Of a DNA stretch of 8,292 nt, positions 7,634 through 8,292 are shown in pieces. How positions within the stretch are numbered: position 1 is the stretch's first letter; every line of letters starts with the position of its first letter. Below the pieces are notes generated by a model, which saw only the letters and a list, made by a program, of their open reading frames with translations, ran no database searches and was not told the DNA's origin. Where the stretch lies: assembly GCA_945980015.1 (NCBI GenBank), contig CAMFQI010000031.1, positions 1 through 8,292 on the forward strand, given 5' to 3'. The position numbers and the translations under genes were made by a program. Source of the DNA: an uncultured Eubacterium sp. (GTDB lineage: Bacteria; Bacillota; Clostridia; Oscillospirales; Acutalibacteraceae).

Positions 7634-7677
7634 TTCTAATTGTAAACCAAAATGTAATTTTAGGTTGACAATTAGAA
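7634..7677. promoter_or_regulatory. BirA-type biotin operator controlling bioY
   Basis: A long inverted repeat: TTCTAATTGTAAACC (7634-7648) and GGTTGACAATTAGAA (7663-7677), matching at 14 of 15 positions around a 14-bp spacer. The form TTGTnAACC-N14-GGTTnACAA fits the operator bound by biotinyl-AMP-loaded, HTH-containing BirA in Firmicutes. The right arm contains the bioY -35 box (TTGACA, 7665-7670), so bound BirA should block transcription when biotin is plentiful. The left arm ends one base from the -35 box of the divergent gene. Confidence 0.88.
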
Positions 7678-7692
7678 AAAGTGTGCTAAAAT
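7665..7692 (+). promoter_or_regulatory. bioY promoter
   Basis: TTGACA (7665-7670), a 16-bp spacer and TAAAAT (7687-7692), with TG at 7684-7685 forming an extended -10. Transcription should start near 7699, only about 18 nt before the bioY ATG. The -35 box lies inside the right arm of the BirA-type operator. Confidence 0.8.
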
Positions 7693-7716
7693 AGTATGGA
7701 ATTAAGGAGGTAGCCT

Positions 7717-8277
7717 ATGAACGAAAAAACTGTAAAATCAAGCAAAAAGCCAAGGACTATTGATATGATTTATGTCGGTCTGTCTGCGGCATTGATTGCT
7801 CTCGGAGCATGGATTTCAATACCTGTAGGTGATATCCCGATTACGCTTCAAACCCTTATGATTTGTCTTGTTTCGGGACTTTTCGGTATGAAGCGAGGAA
7901 CACTCTCTGTTTTGATATATATTATTTTGGGCGCAGTCGGAGTGCCTGTGTTTTCAAATTTTAAGGCAGGTGTCGGCGTGCTTGCCGGACCTACGGGAGG
8001 ATATATTGTCGGCTTTATTTTTACGGCAATTATCGTCGGTCTTGTAAGTGACAAAATGAAGGGCAGACTTTGGGCGGTTGCAGTTGCGATGGTAGTCGGC
8101 ATTGCCGTCTGCTATATGTTCGGTACGGCGTGGTTTTATATTTTTATGCAGTCGCAAAAGGCTGTTACGCTTTCGTACATTTTGGGTCTTTGCGTAGTGC
8201 CGTATATTGTGCCTGATATTATAAAAACGGTGGTTGCCTGCATTTTGGTAAACAGACTTAAAAAGCATATTAAATAA
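7717..8277 (+). CDS. bioY: Biotin transporter BioY, S component of an ECF transporter
   Basis: Integral membrane protein that captures biotin and, with the shared energising module EcfA/A'/T, imports it. The product has 186 residues, normal for the family, with about six hydrophobic helices. Hallmarks are AALIALGAWISIPVG (24-38) with PITLQTL (41-47), where S components contact EcfT; LGAVGVPVF (71-79); GVLAGPTGGY (87-96); GTAWF (136-140); and VPDIIK near the end. Asn81 and Asp167 sit where biotin-binding Asn and Asp are found in the Lactococcus BioY structure, by my alignment from memory. AAGGAGG (7704-7710) gives 6-nt spacing to the ATG. No ATPase or EcfT gene is in view, so this is probably a group II S component relying on an energising module encoded elsewhere. 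No biotin synthesis gene follows within the remaining 15 bases. Control by BirA is expected from the operator upstream. Confidence 0.97.
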   Translation: MNEKTVKSSKKPRTIDMIYVGLSAALIALGAWISIPVGDIPITLQTLMICLVSGLFGMKRGTLSVLIYIILGAVGVPVFSNFKAGVGVLAGPTGGYIVGFIFTAIIVGLVSDKMKGRLWAVAVAMVVGIAVCYMFGTAWFYIFMQSQKAVTLSYILGLCVVPYIVPDIIKTVVACILVNRLKKHIK

Positions 8278-8292
8278 GCAATAACGATTTTT

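Noticed and set aside
7326..7694. 122-residue plus-strand frame running into the bioY promoter
   Set aside because: It is antisense to the acyltransferase-domain gene, crosses the BirA-type operator and has no ribosome binding site; its Phe/Ser-rich composition is typical of an antisense shadow.

Overview
The window looks like the chromosome of an anaerobic, Gram-positive-type Bacillota, probably class Clostridia (Oscillospiraceae/Ruminococcus-like). That is inference from four things: a single-chain clostridial-type pyruvate:ferredoxin oxidoreductase, a Bacillus-type PurF with Fe-S cysteines, strong GGAGG ribosome binding sites with consensus sigma-A-like promoters, and a biotin transporter S component behind a Firmicutes-type BirA operator. 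Base composition is moderate with AT-rich intergenic gaps. I see no mobile element, CRISPR array, tRNA or rRNA, and no gene-free stretch over about 145 bases.

Layout, left to right. (1) Bases 2-1360: purF, amidophosphoribosyltransferase, cut off at its 5' end by the window edge. (2) An extended -10 promoter and a short leader with a small hairpin, then nifJ (1505-5023), a complete 1172-residue pyruvate:ferredoxin oxidoreductase with all expected cofactor ligands, closed by a strong intrinsic terminator. (3) A near-consensus promoter driving a two-gene unit (5139-6735). The first gene encodes a membrane-anchored protein that reads as a degenerate sortase: catalytic Cys kept, His replaced by Glu, no Arg after the Cys. 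The second encodes a four-helix membrane protein with a highly charged C-terminal tail and no family I recognise. (4) A hairpin that can terminate from both sides, then a minus-strand GNAT-like acyltransferase-domain gene (7597-6794). (5) A 119-bp divergent intergenic region with a 44-bp BirA-type operator, then bioY (7717-8277), the biotin-binding S component of an ECF transporter.

PurF, PFOR and BioY are core metabolism: purine synthesis, acetyl-CoA/ferredoxin generation and biotin uptake. They appear to be separate transcription units. The least ordinary part is the pseudo-sortase/membrane-protein pair at 5139-6735. The biotin-control region is the clearest regulatory element; its operator overlaps the bioY -35 box and ends next to the -35 box of the divergent acyltransferase gene, which itself appears to lack a Shine-Dalgarno sequence.
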